Made by a program: the position numbers and the translations under genes
Notes under the pieces: generated by a model
Database searches by the model: none
Seen by the model: the letters and a program-made list of their open reading frames with translations, nothing else
What the model was told of the DNA's origin: nothing
Shown here: positions 37,508 to 45,992 of the stretch, piece by piece
How positions within the stretch are numbered: the first letter of the stretch is position 1
Layout: each line of letters begins with the position of its first letter
Source of the DNA: Aliidiomarina haloalkalitolerans
Lineage (GTDB): Bacteria; Pseudomonadota; Gammaproteobacteria; Enterobacterales; Alteromonadaceae
Length of the DNA stretch: 64,000 bases
Direction: 5' to 3'
Assembly (NCBI RefSeq): GCF_003987315.1
Contig: NZ_PIPI01000001.1
Coordinates: 620,001 to 684,000, forward strand

Positions 37508-39091
37508 ATGAAAAAACGTGATAACAACACACTTCCAGACGACATTGAAGCGCTCAAAGCGATGGTGCTTGAACTACAGAATCAGCAGCTTGCGCAACAG
37601 GCTGATGCTGCGCGCTTGCAACAAGAAAGTGAGCGCTGGAAGCGTGACTTCTATCAGTTACTGGAAAAGTGGCAACTAGAGCTGAAGAAGCGTTTTGCTG
37701 CCAGCACCGAAGGCCTACCTGGCCAAGGCGACCTGTTCAACGAAATCGAAGATATCCTCCAGCCTGACGCGGATGAAGTGGCGGCCGAGCAGCATATCGC
37801 TTACACGCGTAAAGTTGGTCGCCGCGCCCGTTTAGATGCCTCACTGCCGCGTAAAGAAATCGTTCACGACATCAGCGACGATGAGAAAACCTGTGAGTGC
37901 TGCGGCACCGACATGCATCGCATGGGCGAAGATGTGAGCGAGAAGCTCGACTTCATCCCGGCCAAGGTGCAAGTGATTCGGCATATACGCCCCAAGTACA
38001 GCTGCCGCACCTGCGAGCAACACCGTACGGAAAGTAATATCAAGCAGGCACCCGTACCACCGAGCATGCTGCCCAAGAGCATTGCTACGCCAAGCTTATT
38101 AGGGCAAATCATCACGGCCAAGTTCCAGTATGGCTTGCCGCTGTACCGCCAGGAAGCCATGTTCAAGCAGTTCGGTGCCGATATCAGCCGCCAGACCATG
38201 AGCCGTTGGTTGGTGGCTGTGAGCCAGAAGCTGGAGCCGTTATACCAGCGCATGCACGATATCTTAGTGCAACAGCCGGTGCTGTGGACAGACGAGACAA
38301 CACTCAAAGTCATCCAGTCAGAAAAAAGCAAATCCTACATGTGGGTGTATGGTTGTGGCGGAGACAAACCGCCACCTGATAGCACTTCACCACCACCCAA
38401 CATCGTGCTCTATGACTATCAGGATGGTCGCGGCGGCACACACCCGAAAGACTTCCTGAAAGGCTACCGCGGGCCCTTGCAGGTGGATGGCTATCAAGGC
38501 TATGAGCAAACTGACGCCAAACTTGCGGGGTGTTGGGCACATGCCAGACGTAAGTTCGTGGATGCTAAAACCGTGCAAGGCAAAAAGAAAACCGGCAAAG
38601 CGGATATGGCAATAGCCTTTATCCAAAAGCTGCATCGCGTTGAAAAACGCATGGCCGACAAATCGGCAGAGGAACGCTTAAGCGCTCGTCAAACAGAATC
38701 GATAGCTATTTTGAAAGACTTCAGAAAGTGGTTGGACACGCAGGCCATGCACGTGCCACCGACCAGTATTATCGGCAAGGCCGTGCAATACACATTGAAT
38801 CAATGGTCCAAGCTGCAGGTTTACTTAACTGACGGTCGCATCAACATCGACAACAATCGAGCGGAGCGTGCTATCAAGCCGTTCGTGATTGGCCGCAAAG
38901 CCTGGCTGTTCGCCAACACTCATGGCGGTGCTGATGCCAGTGCGGTACTCTACAGCCTGGTCGAAACCGCCAAGGCCAACGACCTGCAACCGATTGACTA
39001 CCTGGTGAGCCTGTTCGAGCAATGGCCGCTTCTCAACGACAACGATAACATCGACCACTTACTGCCTTGGAACATCAAAACCTCGCTCTAG
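37508..39091 (+). CDS. tnpC: IS66 transposase TnpC
   Basis: A 527-aa DDE transposase. An N-terminal leucine-zipper-like coiled coil (EALKAMVLELQNQQLAQQ) precedes a zinc-finger region (CECCGTDMHRMGEDVSEKL ... CRTCEQH), and the catalytic domain has LWTDETTLKV, LQVDGYQGYEQ and NNRAERAIKPFVIGRKAWLF. I choose ATG 37508 (MKKRDNNTLPDD) over an in-frame ATG 18 bp upstream because it matches the usual IS66 start. The gene is full length, so the element may still move. Confidence 0.93.
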   Translation: MKKRDNNTLPDDIEALKAMVLELQNQQLAQQADAARLQQESERWKRDFYQLLEKWQLELKKRFAASTEGLPGQGDLFNEIEDILQPDADEVAAEQHIAYTRKVGRRARLDASLPRKEIVHDISDDEKTCECCGTDMHRMGEDVSEKLDFIPAKVQVIRHIRPKYSCRTCEQHRTESNIKQAPVPPSMLPKSIATPSLLGQIITAKFQYGLPLYRQEAMFKQFGADISRQTMSRWLVAVSQKLEPLYQRMHDILVQQPVLWTDETTLKVIQSEKSKSYMWVYGCGGDKPPPDSTSPPPNIVLYDYQDGRGGTHPKDFLKGYRGPLQVDGYQGYEQTDAKLAGCWAHARRKFVDAKTVQGKKKTGKADMAIAFIQKLHRVEKRMADKSAEERLSARQTESIAILKDFRKWLDTQAMHVPPTSIIGKAVQYTLNQWSKLQVYLTDGRINIDNNRAERAIKPFVIGRKAWLFANTHGGADASAVLYSLVETAKANDLQPIDYLVSLFEQWPLLNDNDNIDHLLPWNIKTSL

Positions 39092-39263
39092 CGTATTAAG
39101 CAACCATTATAGTGCCCGGTTAAACGGCCAGCAAAACTATTCCACTTGAGCGCGTTACTGAAATCAACGTGTGCTTCCAGCGACGCTTACGGTCGAATGG
39201 CCAACAAAACTGAACCACCATAGAATAAAACCACGGTCAACGTGTGCTATTAGCGACGCTTAC

Positions 39264-39307
39264 TTACGATCTCGCCAAGCATGGCACAGAAAAGAATCTC
39301 GGAGATA
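39264..39307 (-). pseudogene. TIR-domain gene, N-terminal fragment right of the IS66 insertion
   Basis: The minus strand reads YLRDSFLCHAWRD in frame with the fragment at 36437-36652 once one TTACGATC copy is removed. This is the first strand of a TIR domain. A stop lies just upstream in the same frame and no start codon is seen, so the gene was probably already damaged. The rest of 39308-39537 holds nothing I can support. Confidence 0.6.
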
Positions 39308-39537
39308 AGGTTACTGTATTGTTCGAGCTTTACCTTGTCCCGTCTTGGCGTCAGCAACTGGATTTGAGCATGTGTATATGAAACTGAGGAACTTTGTTTC
39401 GACCATCGTGGTCTTGAGCGCCCGCTTGGACTAATCCTACCGCTGCTATTACTGCTTCCGGAGCTACGATGGCCGAATGGATGATCACATAGACCTATGA
39501 AAATTTGGCTGACACAGAATATTGAACACCCTCGTTT

Positions 39538-40580
39538 TTACGCATGAAGCTCTCCGCCAAGTTCCGTTAAAAGCCAATTTAATTGATTTCTAGCGCTAGA
39601 GATTATTTCATCAAATATTAAGACCTCAGAATTAGGCTCTTTATTGTAGTGAGGAGGAAGATCCTGCCCCCTTTTCCCTCCAACCAAAATGATTTTCATC
39701 TCTGCGTCAGTGTACGGAACAAAGTCATTTCTATATGCTGTTGCCTGCTGATAATCTTTGTATTTCAAACTATGGCTCGGTCGCTTAAATTCAATAAGAA
39801 GGTATTCATTCGCATAGTTGACGCTTAAAAGCAGGTCAGGCCTTTTTTTTGATCTTTTGCCTGTGAATTTTTTGCCAAGATATTCATCAACTTGTCGCTG
39901 TAATGTCTTGTTGCTACTAAAAACAGAATACTTAACACCAAATACCCACAAACTATTTTCTAATGCTGAGTGCACAACACTTTCTTCGGTGTCTGCGTTT
40001 CTACACAATTCTTCCAATCTATCGAGAAACTCTAACCTACCTTTCGCTTGCTCTCCGACTATTGCTATTTCTGCCAATCCAAACTCTGATAAAGCTTCTG
40101 CTAGCCTTGCAATATCCGAATGTTTTGCCTCGTTGATATAGTCGAGAACTGCTCTATAGTCTGTTCTTTCAAGAGCATCGAGCAAGACTCCAACAATAGG
40201 CTCTACTTTTGTTTCGGGTTCTCCGTAATATCTGCCTATAATCGATTTAATAGCTTTATCGGCATACTGCCTCTTATATTCCGGCAGCTGAGAAAGTCTT
40301 TCATTTATCCGTTTCTTCAATCTCGCCTGGGAGAGATTCATCTCACGCCCATATTCCTCTTTTACTTTTTCCTTGATTATCGGGCGAATATACTCAGAAA
40401 GTTCTTGATAAAGTTCGCTATTTTCAACCAGTGCACCCCAGTCAGCCGTAACATGGTCGAACAAACCATCTACTTCTACTTCACCATAGATTTTTTCAAG
40501 TAGCTTAGGTGGAAAGTCTTCTTCGTTATCCAACCCAAAAAAGTCTGGATTTCCTACTGTTTTACCGCCTACCCGTGAAC
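39538..40580 (-). pseudogene. GHKL ATPase-nuclease gene, C-terminal part (split by IS3)
   Basis: The C-terminal 346 codons of a protein whose N-terminal half is at 41808-42541. The helical middle (LSQARLKKRINERLSQLPEYK) leads to a nuclease-like domain with ENSLWVFG, KRPDLLLS and YLLIEFKRPSHSLKY, which fit the D ... ExK pattern of PD-(D/E)xK enzymes. It now lacks a native start; internal ATG 40533 gives a 331-aa frame. Removing the IS3 element and one GAAC copy rejoins the frames and gives a 590-aa protein. GHKL ATPases fused to nucleases occur in restriction-like defence loci. Confidence 0.75.
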
Positions 40581-40644
40581 TGGTCTAATGGATCCGGACA
40601 CATTAATTAGCGACAATTACTAAGTCAGCAATTAAGGTGTCAAT

Positions 40645-40935
40645 ATGAGTCAAAAACGTGCATACAAGCAGTACTCAAAAGAGTTTAAAGAAGAGGCCGT
40701 AGCCTTGGTTAACGATCAAGGTTACACCGTGCCGGAAGCTGCGAAATCATTAGGGATTAACCCGAACATGCTATATCGGTGGAAAGAAAAACTAGACGAA
40801 AGCAACGGACGGAATCAGGTGAGTGAGTCTGAGCGCGAAGAACTTCTCAGGTTACGCAAAGAAAATCGTAACTTACGGATGGAAAAGGAAATTTTAAAAA
40901 AGGCGTCGGCCTTCTTCGCGAAAGAAATGAAGTAA
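40645..40935 (+). CDS. IS3 OrfA (helix-turn-helix protein)
   Basis: A 96-aa protein: FKEEAVALVNDQGYTVPEAAKSLGINPNMLYRWKEK is the usual IS3 HTH, followed by a leucine-zipper region (REELLRLRKENRNLRMEKEIL). It binds the IS ends and regulates transposition. A slippery A AAA AAG at 40896-40902 in this frame would let ribosomes shift -1 into orfB to make the OrfAB transposase. Confidence 0.92.
   Translation: MSQKRAYKQYSKEFKEEAVALVNDQGYTVPEAAKSLGINPNMLYRWKEKLDESNGRNQVSESEREELLRLRKENRNLRMEKEILKKASAFFAKEMK
40896..40902 (+). promoter_or_regulatory. Slippery heptamer for -1 frameshifting (A AAA AAG)
   Basis: The run AAAAAAG is phased A-AAA-AAG in the orfA frame, the classical -1 slip signal in IS3 elements. 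After the slip the frame reads KKGVGLLRERNEVKFDFI and joins orfB without a stop. Confidence 0.8.
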
Positions 40936-40949
40936 AGTTTGACTTCATC

Positions 40950-41804
40950 ATGTGTGAATCAGCGCATTACCCGGTCACCGTATTGTGCCAGGTAATGGGT
41001 GTAAGTCGCTCAGCATTCTACGATTGGAAGCAGCGCCCAGGTAAGTTGATTCCAGCTCAAGAGCTCAAAATGCGACGTCGTATGAAAAAGCTTTTTGAAC
41101 TCAGCCGAGAAAGTTTGGGCAACCGAGAAATGATGAAGAAACTGCGTGGAGAAGGCTATGAAATCGGGCGTTACAGGGTACGTAAGCTCATGAAACAAAT
41201 GAAGCTTATCGTGCGTCAGCGAGTGGCCTATAAGGTGACAACAAAGCGCAAACATGGTGACGCTGTTGCTGACAACCTGTTGAATCAAAACTTTAACCCA
41301 GCTGGCCCCAACGAAGTTTGGGCTGGCGATGTGACCTACTGTCGTACTGCCGAGGGCTGGATGTATCTAGCGGTCGTTATGGACTTGTACTCGCGACGGA
41401 TTGTCGGGTGGCATATGGATAAGCGCATGACCACCGATTTAGTATGCAAAGCGTTGAGTAAAGCCTACGACATTAGACGGCCACCGGCAGGACTGGTTTT
41501 CCACAGTGATAGAGGTTCTCAGTACACCAGTAAACGCTTTCGCAAGCTGCTTCGCAGCTACAACATGCGGGCGAGTATGGGGGACGTAGGGGCTTGTTGG
41601 GATAATGCCGTGGTCGAGCGATTCTTTGGTAGTTTAAAGCACGACTGGCTTTATAAAGTGCCTCAACCAACCCGTGAGCACATGAAGGCTGATGTGGCCG
41701 CTTACATGCGCTATTACAACTTGGAGCGACTGCATACCGCTAACGGTGATATGTCACCAGTAGATTACGAAAACACGCTAAGAAAAGTGTCTGGTTTTAG
41801 TTGA
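40950..41804 (+). CDS. IS3 OrfB, DDE transposase catalytic part
   Basis: A 284-aa integrase-fold protein. Catalytic residues are seen in VWAGDVTYCRT (Asp), VFHSDRGSQYTS (Asp) and WDNAVVERFFGSLKHD (Glu). The N-terminal HTH_21 region (YEIGRYRVRKLMKQMKL) is complete. It is translated mainly as OrfAB after frameshifting. No disabling change is visible. Confidence 0.95.
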   Translation: MCESAHYPVTVLCQVMGVSRSAFYDWKQRPGKLIPAQELKMRRRMKKLFELSRESLGNREMMKKLRGEGYEIGRYRVRKLMKQMKLIVRQRVAYKVTTKRKHGDAVADNLLNQNFNPAGPNEVWAGDVTYCRTAEGWMYLAVVMDLYSRRIVGWHMDKRMTTDLVCKALSKAYDIRRPPAGLVFHSDRGSQYTSKRFRKLLRSYNMRASMGDVGACWDNAVVERFFGSLKHDWLYKVPQPTREHMKADVAAYMRYYNLERLHTANGDMSPVDYENTLRKVSGFS

Positions 41805-41807
41805 CCA

Positions 41808-42541
41808 GAACACCGAATGGATATACCAGGCTGTTTAAGCTTCCCTTTTTGACTGGAAACAGTGAATTGTAAATTCATTGATCCTGCAGACGGCAATTCG
41901 GCTTCATATTTAGTGTAATTACCTTGTATGTCGTCAATTCCTAGAGCTTTTTCATTAACCTTAACATTGAACCCTTCTTCGCGACCGTACTCTTGAAGAA
42001 GAAGCTGCCTTAATTTGTCTGGATTCGGGAAAGATAACCCTTGTATAAGTTTCGATAGAGTAATTCTTGTTCCTTTCAGATCGCCAGAACAATTCTCCAC
42101 TGTAAGGTCAATAGGTAAATCTTCGATATCAGTTGCGTTTTCAAAGTCAGACGTTTTAATCGAAAACTCACACTTTATCCCTCTTGACCACGTTTCCAAC
42201 TTCATCTCTTTTGCGATCATTAACCCCGCAAATTTTCCTATACCTTTTTTTCCTTTAACCTTTCTCTTTTTCTCTGCGGTTAGCTCTCCTCGCCTTTTTC
42301 TACGGTCACTAGCAATAAATAGATATTCCCTCAATAGCTCCTCTTCCGTCATGCCAGAGCCGGAGTCGTGTACGATAATCGGATTATCTGACAGAGGCTC
42401 TGGGAGTGAAATTTTTATTGATTCTGCGTCAGCATCCCAAGCATTATCTATCAGCTCCTTCAAAGCCCTCTCAGTAGATCTGTAATTTTCTGAGAGAAGC
42501 TTGGCCAGTCTAGTATCAACTTGAAATGCAATTTTCTTCAC
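41808..42541 (-). pseudogene. GHKL ATPase-nuclease gene, N-terminal part (split by IS3)
   Basis: The first 240 or so residues of a GHKL (HSP90/MutL/MORC-type) ATPase. The N box is ERALKELIDNAWDADAE (E29, N33), G1 is DSGSGM (59-64), and G2 is GKKGIGKFAG (97-106). All three ATP-binding motifs are intact. The reading frame runs 45 bp into the IS3 element and stops there. The start is about 40 bp beyond an attC-like box, as expected for a cassette gene. As split, the ATPase lacks its C-terminal domain and is probably inactive. Confidence 0.8.
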
Positions 42542-42580
42542 TATTTAATCCTTTGGTCGATCTAGATCTATGATTGCGTA

Positions 42581-42632
42581 TAACGCTGAACGAAGCGGCG
42601 CGTCTCACGCGTCCGCGTTCCGTGACTTATTA
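42581..42632 (-). repeat. attC-like site after the ATPase/nuclease cassette
   Basis: Plus strand TAACGCTGAACGAAGCGGCG (from 42581) and the segment ending TTCCGTGACTTATTA (42632) form an imperfect hairpin. Its apex is CGCGT-CTC-ACGCG and it has an unpaired A in GGACGCGT. The preceding gene stops at 42637 and the next starts at 42541, the usual cassette spacing. Confidence 0.65.
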
Positions 42633-42636
42633 ATAA

Positions 42637-43056
42637 TCACCCCAAGACACTTGCTTTTATATTTTTAACGCTCAGAGTGGCTTTTGTCGATCTATAAAAA
42701 TCCAAACATTTCTTGCGAATCGATGGGCCGTGCTTTGGTATTCTTGTGGTAACGGCATAACACTCTCTATTGTAGTCTCTATATCTTTCCTTAGTATGTG
42801 ACAGGGTAGACTTAAGTTGGGATATCGCTTTGTCAATGTCGCAGCCTTTCAGCTCAATATACAAAACTCTTTGCTTTGGCTTTTCAGACGCAATAATCCA
42901 GTCGCATTTCTCGACCCCATCACCTATTAAACAGCCATCGACCTCAATTTTCTGGAAATACTTTCTTTCTGGGTTCTTCAACTCAAATCTACTTCTATTC
43001 TCCTGAACAACGATCGTTGAGTCATTTGCCAAAGTGCTACATTTATCATAGTCCAT
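42637..43056 (-). CDS. Small PD-(D/E)xK-like protein paired with an ABC-type ATPase
   Basis: A 139-aa protein (start MDYDKCSTLAND chosen at 43056, which follows AGAGGT inside the end of the ATPase gene). The core CDWIIASEKPKQRVLYIELKGCDIDKA has the D ... ExK layout of PD-(D/E)xK nucleases (Asp in CDW, then ELKG). The C-terminal half is basic and helical. It starts 4 bp after the ATPase stop, so the two are coupled. It is the likely effector and the ATPase the sensor, but this is inference. Confidence 0.65.
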   Translation of the reverse strand: MDYDKCSTLANDSTIVVQENRSRFELKNPERKYFQKIEVDGCLIGDGVEKCDWIIASEKPKQRVLYIELKGCDIDKAISQLKSTLSHTKERYRDYNRECYAVTTRIPKHGPSIRKKCLDFYRSTKATLSVKNIKASVLG

Positions 43057-43060
43057 TATT

Positions 43061-44332
43061 TTACCTCTCAGAAAGCAGAAGCTCATTCATTACACTTTCA
43101 AAGTGCTCTGATACACCATCAAGAATTTCCCCTCCGACCATCCGATATTCACTATCGCAAATTAGTTCGCTTTCTCCATGAATAATCGTATAAGCTGAAA
43201 CGTCTTCAAATTTTACAGGTAAACCAGAACCATTAAGCTTTAAAAATTCTTCGTTAGATATTTTCCCGCATTCAACAGCATCGCTAGCTAAAATAAAATT
43301 ATTCAATGCTGACAAGATATATGGACTATGCGAAGTCACAAAAAAGTTAGTCCCAAGGTTGTTGTATAAGAGTGATAATATTGAAACGATGTAGCCTTGT
43401 GAAGTAGGAAACAAATGTGCCTCAGGCTCTTCTATAAAGAACATACTTCCTTGTCCAGAATTTCTCAACATTGGCCATACGCACAAAACCAATAACATTG
43501 GTAATGATTCCTGTTGACCGGACGAAGCATTTGCTAGATTAATTCTTTTCCCTTTAGATATTATCCAGTCCTGCTCGTCATGATATTCATAATCGCCGTT
43601 TACGATTGCCTCTAGCGCTCTATACATATCTTCAAGAAGAGCTTTATGCTTTCTTAAAAAAAATGAATCCTTGTACATACGCTTGGATGTTTCGTAAAGA
43701 CTTCCAAATTCTTTAAGAAATGGGTCAATATCAAGGTTAGAGGCCAAGAAGGTAAATATATTCTTTTGCAAGTTAGCAAAAAACGATCTAGATGCCGGAA
43801 TAAAAACAGATTCGGAAAAAAATGCGGAGCACCTTTCATCTTTCATAGGTTCTATGATATGCTCAAACATCACTCTTCTTTCAGCATCAAGAATCCTACC
43901 ATCTTTCTTTTCTTGCTCTTTATATTCAGCTAGCCTCTTCTTATAAAGCCTCTTCTTATTATTAAAAAGCCTCACCAAATCTTCAGAGTAATTAACTGAA
44001 ATGCTTGTTTTTCCCCTGGTATTCTTTTCACCTAATATTGAAAAATAAATCCCATCGATAAGATACTGTATTTTAAAAGAACTATTCTCCCACGAATATC
44101 TGGGAAACTTGGATTCAAATTCATCAATTATTTTTTTATCAAGCTCTCTCTTCGTGCTTTGAGCTCGAATTCCACCAATGAATTCTTTGGAAACATTCTG
44201 GAAAAAATATAACAATTTTGCAATCAAACTTTTCCCATTTGCCTGGGGACCAATAATGACATTTATTTTTTTAACTTCAATGTCAACCTTCTTTAGAACA
44301 AGAAAATTCCTTACCTTTAATATCTGATTCAC
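43061..44332 (-). CDS. AAA_15/OLD-like ABC ATPase of a two-gene cassette
   Basis: A 423-aa ATPase. Walker A is GPQANGKS (28-35), signature-like ANASSGQQESLPMLL near residue 270, Walker B MFFIEEPEAHLFPTSQ, and H-loop FVTSHSPYILSALN. It resembles the ATPase half of OLD and Septu-like proteins but has no TOPRIM domain. Base composition is very A/T-rich compared with the chromosome, a sign of transfer. It is flanked by attC-like sites on both sides (44376-44438 and 42581-42632), so ATPase plus nuclease form one two-gene cassette. Confidence 0.8.
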   Translation of the reverse strand: MNQILKVRNFLVLKKVDIEVKKINVIIGPQANGKSLIAKLLYFFQNVSKEFIGGIRAQSTKRELDKKIIDEFESKFPRYSWENSSFKIQYLIDGIYFSILGEKNTRGKTSISVNYSEDLVRLFNNKKRLYKKRLAEYKEQEKKDGRILDAERRVMFEHIIEPMKDERCSAFFSESVFIPASRSFFANLQKNIFTFLASNLDIDPFLKEFGSLYETSKRMYKDSFFLRKHKALLEDMYRALEAIVNGDYEYHDEQDWIISKGKRINLANASSGQQESLPMLLVLCVWPMLRNSGQGSMFFIEEPEAHLFPTSQGYIVSILSLLYNNLGTNFFVTSHSPYILSALNNFILASDAVECGKISNEEFLKLNGSGLPVKFEDVSAYTIIHGESELICDSEYRMVGGEILDGVSEHFESVMNELLLSER

Positions 44333-44375
44333 AACCTCTCCTTTTAATCTGTACTTAAGACTGAATCTAAATAAT

Positions 44376-44438
44376 TAACGCCGCCATAATGTGCTGACTG
44401 AAGCGCAGCGAAAGGCAGTCAAATTGATGGCCTTGTTA
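44376..44438 (-). repeat. attC-like site after the membrane-protein cassette
   Basis: The clearest of the sites. Plus strand TAACGCCGCCAT pairs with ATGGCCTTGTTA, and inner arms TGACTG/CAGTCA are perfect with unequal bulges between, exactly the attC layout. Read on the minus strand it runs from TAACAAGGCC to GGCGTTA. The stop codon of the membrane-protein gene lies within it. Confidence 0.75.
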
Positions 44439-44862
44439 CAAGCTGACGGACTACAAGCCAAAAGACTATGCCTGAAACCGCACCGCAAAAGCCAAAACCC
44501 AGCAGGAGCTTTGCTTGATATAAAAGACCTGCAGTAGTGTAGCTGCCATTCTCAATGATTATTGTTTGCCCCACAACACTGCGAGTGGTGCCACCAGGAA
44601 AACTCAAAAGCAGCCAAGGAGTAACTGAAATCAGTGCGCCGCCTAAAGTTAAAGAGCGCAAGCTAATACAACCTATAGCTTTCAGAAGACAATAAGTTGG
44701 TATGCCAATAACTGCGGAAATAACCCAGCTTACAATAATCGCCAAAGTAGCTATTATGCCAAAAATTTCGCCAATACCACCATTTAGCACAACCCATGTT
44801 AGAGCTCCTATAGGCGGAGCTATTAAAAACCCACAAATTGGATACAACAATGTTCGATTCAT
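44419..44862 (-). CDS. Hypothetical four-helix membrane protein (cassette gene)
   Basis: A protein of about 147 aa beginning MNRTLLYPICGFLIAPPIGALTW, with four predicted membrane helices and the last near VSGIVFWLVVRQLV. I recognise no family. The start is uncertain: an in-frame ATG at 44931 gives 170 aa, but 44862 follows AAGGC and begins straight in the first helix. Its stop falls inside an attC-like site, so it is a cassette gene, the first after the hsd genes. Confidence 0.6.
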   Translation of the reverse strand: MNRTLLYPICGFLIAPPIGALTWVVLNGGIGEIFGIIATLAIIVSWVISAVIGIPTYCLLKAIGCISLRSLTLGGALISVTPWLLLSFPGGTTRSVVGQTIIIENGSYTTAGLLYQAKLLLGFGFCGAVSGIVFWLVVRQLVTRPSI

Positions 44863-45034
44863 TTTGCCTTGTAACATTGTATTACCGCGCATCCGCGATA
44901 TATCAAGCAAACCGTGCATGCTCAATATCATGCCGTGGGAGGACTTTAGAAAGGCTCATTCCTTGAGGAATACTACCTGAGCGTTCTTTTGCCGAAACTC
45001 CATGGCTTCGTGTTTGTTCATTTAACGTACTGAA

Positions 45035-45054
45035 TGTTGCCCATAATGGCAACA
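45035..45054 (-). terminator. Hairpin just after the COG2958-like gene
   Basis: A perfect 7-bp stem (TGTTGCC/GGCAACA) with a 6-nt loop lies 5 bp past the stop. It could be a weak terminator of the hsd operon. It also marks the edge where the cassette block begins. The 45055-44932 gap holds no gene I can support. Confidence 0.4.
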
Positions 45055-45059
45055 AGTAA

Positions 45060-45992
45060 CTACTTATTCCATGCGCTTTTAACCACCCTGCCGGTTTGGT
45101 TATAAATGCCGACTTGCTCGATGTAGTGATGAAAGTCACTATTTTCAGCGACGATTCGATTTGCAGATTGCCAGTCGACGGTTGTGCGCTCGCGTGCTGG
45201 TATGAGTATTTGGCTGTCGAAGAGCGATTCGGTGTTTAGCAGCAATACCCCGATCCCATGAAGGCTGGCGAGCATTTGTAATTCACCTTCTACGTCGCTA
45301 TTTAGGCCGGTTGCGACGAGGTAACCGAAGTTGGCCCAGCTAGAGTTCGAAACTGCTTGGAAAAATGATTTTCGTACATTGCCTTTGGTCAGGTGCTTTT
45401 TTACTTCGAACGACCACAATCGCACCGCACTTTGATTGCCTGTCCGCACACAGTCTTTCACGACGCCTTCCCAGCCCATATCAAGCGCTTCGAGCGCAAC
45501 AATATCGGGATGCAACCAGTGATTACCGCCACTTCCGTGTATGTTTCTTGACTTGCGCTCATCGATGCGCTGGCAATATAGGCCATGTTCTTTGTGAAGA
45601 AATTCAATGAGCAAGGGATACAAATCATGCTCACTCAAACCAGGGGTTGTTAGTGGTGTGTCGACATTTACTTCATCGGGATCATCGTCTACTTCAATGA
45701 GTTGCTGTGCCAGCTCAGGGTTCGCCTCCCAATAGTAAATGCGTGGTCGAGGTTTATCTCGCGTCGCTACATTCGGGCATTTCTCCATAGCGGTCCGCAA
45801 TCGACTCCCCCCGACTTCTGCCGCTAGTTGCGCAATAAGCTTTTCTTCAGTGTTGTAACGAGGGTTCTGCTGCTTCTCGGCTATTTCTTCTGGATAACGC
45901 TCGATAAAATACTGTGCCAACTCCCTAGCCGTGAACTTCTTATCTGGGTGGGCTTTGAGGGTTTCGATAATCATTTCGACGCGTGTTGTCAT
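45060..45992 (-). CDS. COG2958/HrgA-like protein of the restriction locus
   Basis: A 310-aa protein. The N-terminus (about 1-85) is a winged helix typical of HARE-HTH/HrgA N-termini (IETLKAHPDKKFTARELAQY). The C-terminal part (about 125-300) contains LYPLLIEFLHKEH, HPDIVALE and LWSFEVKKHLTKGNVRKSFFQAVSNS, a nuclease-like D ... E-V-K arrangement. HrgA-type genes are often linked to type I restriction systems. It overlaps the hsdS stop by 4 bp and is part of that transcript. Confidence 0.75.
   Translation of the reverse strand: MTTRVEMIIETLKAHPDKKFTARELAQYFIERYPEEIAEKQQNPRYNTEEKLIAQLAAEVGGSRLRTAMEKCPNVATRDKPRPRIYYWEANPELAQQLIEVDDDPDEVNVDTPLTTPGLSEHDLYPLLIEFLHKEHGLYCQRIDERKSRNIHGSGGNHWLHPDIVALEALDMGWEGVVKDCVRTGNQSAVRLWSFEVKKHLTKGNVRKSFFQAVSNSSWANFGYLVATGLNSDVEGELQMLASLHGIGVLLLNTESLFDSQILIPARERTTVDWQSANRIVAENSDFHHYIEQVGIYNQTGRVVKSAWNK

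Larger units (their letters stand above)
36653..39263 (+). mobile_element. IS66-family insertion sequence with 8-bp target duplication
   Basis: The element spans 2611 bp. The left end GTAAACGTAACGCC and the right end (AGCGACGCTTAC on the plus strand) are imperfect inverted repeats. TTACGATC flanks it exactly at 36645-36652 and 39264-39271, the 8-bp duplication expected for IS66. The right terminal segment is present twice (ending 39190 and 39263), the inner copy ending with the same AGCGACGCTTAC. It carries tnpA, tnpB and tnpC intact. Confidence 0.9.
40581..41807 (+). mobile_element. IS3-family insertion sequence with 4-bp target duplication
   Basis: A 1227-bp element. Left end TGGTCTAATGGATCCGGACA and right end (TTTTAGTTGACCA on the plus strand) form imperfect inverted repeats beginning TGGTC. 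GAAC flanks it on both sides (40577-40580 and 41808-41811). It holds orfA and orfB in overlapping frames with a slippery site. It disrupts the GHKL-nuclease gene and is oriented against it. Confidence 0.88.

Noticed and set aside
39264..39390. Plus-strand frame DLAKHGTEKNLGDKVTVLFELYLV after the IS66 element
   Set aside because: It reads well but has no start and lies opposite a TIR N-terminal segment that joins exactly across the IS66 target duplication, which is the stronger explanation.
44903..45139. A small gene between the COG2958-like gene and the first cassette
   Set aside because: The frame overlaps a well-supported gene end and has no recognisable content or ribosome site.
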